Program-made: the position numbers and the translations under genes
Origin: a virus
Direction: 5' to 3' (one strand)
Virus record (IMG/VR): IMGVR_UViG_3300042868_009961
Location: 1-54,895 of that record
DNA length: 54,895 bases
Shown here: positions 54,633-54,895 of the stretch, in pieces
Position numbering within the stretch: the stretch's first letter is position 1
Layout of the letters: the number at the start of each line of letters is the position of its first letter
Notes under the pieces: generated by a model
What the model was told of the DNA's origin: nothing
What the model saw: the letters and a program-made list of their open reading frames with translations, nothing else
The model's database searches: none

Positions 54633-54816
54633 AGACTATATAAAACTGTCTCCATTTTGGTATGCACTTAGTATGTTTGCAGTAGTACCATTTGCATCGA
54701 TACTTATGATAGTGTCTGCTCTTTTAATGCTAACATTTTGGCCATTAGTTCCGTTTATCGCATATTTTGAAAGAAAGAACGACCCCATTGTTGATGATAT
54801 AAATAACAGAAAATAA
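54622..54816 (+). CDS. Two-helix small membrane protein
   Basis: A 64-aa protein starting at GTG 54622 inside the end of nrdA, with two hydrophobic segments (FWYALSMFAVVPFASILMIV and ALLMLTFWPLVPFIAYF) and a charged end (ERKNDPIVDDINNRK). No family recognised. The GTG start is inferred from the hydrophobic frame and the overlap. Confidence 0.55.
   Translation: MKGKDYIKLSPFWYALSMFAVVPFASILMIVSALLMLTFWPLVPFIAYFERKNDPIVDDINNRK
54798..54805 (+). promoter_or_regulatory. Late promoter TATAAATA near the window end
   Basis: An exact match over the last codons of the membrane protein gene, 31 bases before ATG 54836. Confidence 0.45.
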
Positions 54817-54835
54817 TTTAAATATATTAAATATA

Positions 54836-54895
54836 ATGATAGAAAACAACAGATGCCCAAAATGTAAATACGTCTACGAAGTCTCTTGGGATGAT
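54836..54895 (+). CDS. Start of a zinc-ribbon protein (cut by window end)
   Basis: Twenty codons are visible (MIENNRCPKCKYVYEVSWDD). CPKC suggests a zinc ribbon or treble clef. The rest lies outside the window, so nothing more can be said. Confidence 0.5.
   Translation, partial: MIENNRCPKCKYVYEVSWDD

Noticed and set aside
1-54895. CRISPR arrays, insertion sequences, integrase or attachment sites
   Set aside because: No regularly spaced repeats, transposase or recombinase genes, or tRNA-adjacent direct repeats were seen.

Overview
This window is a stretch of a T4-superfamily myovirus genome. Every convincing gene lies on the + strand, genes are tightly packed with many ATGA or TAATG overlaps, and a complete T4-type replication and recombination core is recognisable: UvsY (end only), UvsW, late sigma factor gp55, gp47/gp46, sliding clamp gp45, DsbA, clamp loader gp44/gp62, RegA, DNA polymerase gp43, UvsX, helicase gp41, dCMP hydroxymethylase gp42 and NrdB/NrdA. 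The gene order (uvsY-uvsW-55-47-46-45-44-62-regA-hsp20-43-uvsX-41) is that of marine and environmental T4-like phages, including the cyanophage type, rather than of coliphage T4. The DNA is AT-rich. The host cannot be named from the sequence; T4-like biology and an exported 3D-domain protein suggest a Gram-negative host.

Layout. 1-6610: recombination and late transcription (uvsY, a uvsW gene cut in two by an HNH homing endonuclease, an Sm-like protein, gp55, gp47, gp46). 6715-10972: a HExxH/von Willebrand protein paired with a MoxR/CobS-type ATPase, a small winged-helix protein preceded by an H-type RNA pseudoknot, and a nucleotide diphosphohydrolase-like protein. 11018-14515: clamp, DsbA, clamp loader and RegA. 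14512-16649: a membrane protein, an Ntn-hydrolase and Hsp20. 16728-20706: DNA polymerase, a MazG-like protein and a primase-polymerase-like protein. 20852-33490: an accessory region of about 38 mostly small genes, including thioredoxin, a cyclic-phosphate-processing receiver domain, a HAD phosphatase, a GNAT acetyltransferase, an LpxH-like phosphoesterase, a SemiSWEET-like transporter, a metallopeptidase, an exported 3D-domain protein and an AT-hook protein. 33492-39956: a DNA-modification group (dCMP hydroxymethylase, Nmad1-like protein, GT-B glycosyltransferase), a GIY-YIG homing endonuclease, UvsX, a 2OG-Fe(II) oxygenase and gp41. 39997-51866: a late island in which many proteins begin with a T4-like capsid-targeting peptide and so may be packaged in the head. 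51960-54895: NrdB, NrdA, a small membrane protein and the start of a zinc-ribbon gene.

Regulation is unusually readable. Early-type promoters (TTTACA or TGTACA/T, 15-17 bp spacer, TATAAT) and T4 late promoters (TATAAATA) often lie so close to the start codon that the predicted transcripts have leaders of 0-5 nt and no Shine-Dalgarno sequence. Several late promoters sit inside inverted repeats that abut a start codon, so early read-through RNA would fold there while RNA started at the late promoter would lack the 5' arm. The strongest non-coding observation is a perfect 7 bp + 8 bp H-type pseudoknot at 10281-10322, with the one-nucleotide first loop known from the T2/T4 gene 32 autoregulatory leader, but placed upstream of a winged-helix gene. 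No tRNA, rRNA, CRISPR array or insertion sequence was found by eye. No gene-free stretch exceeds about 210 bases.
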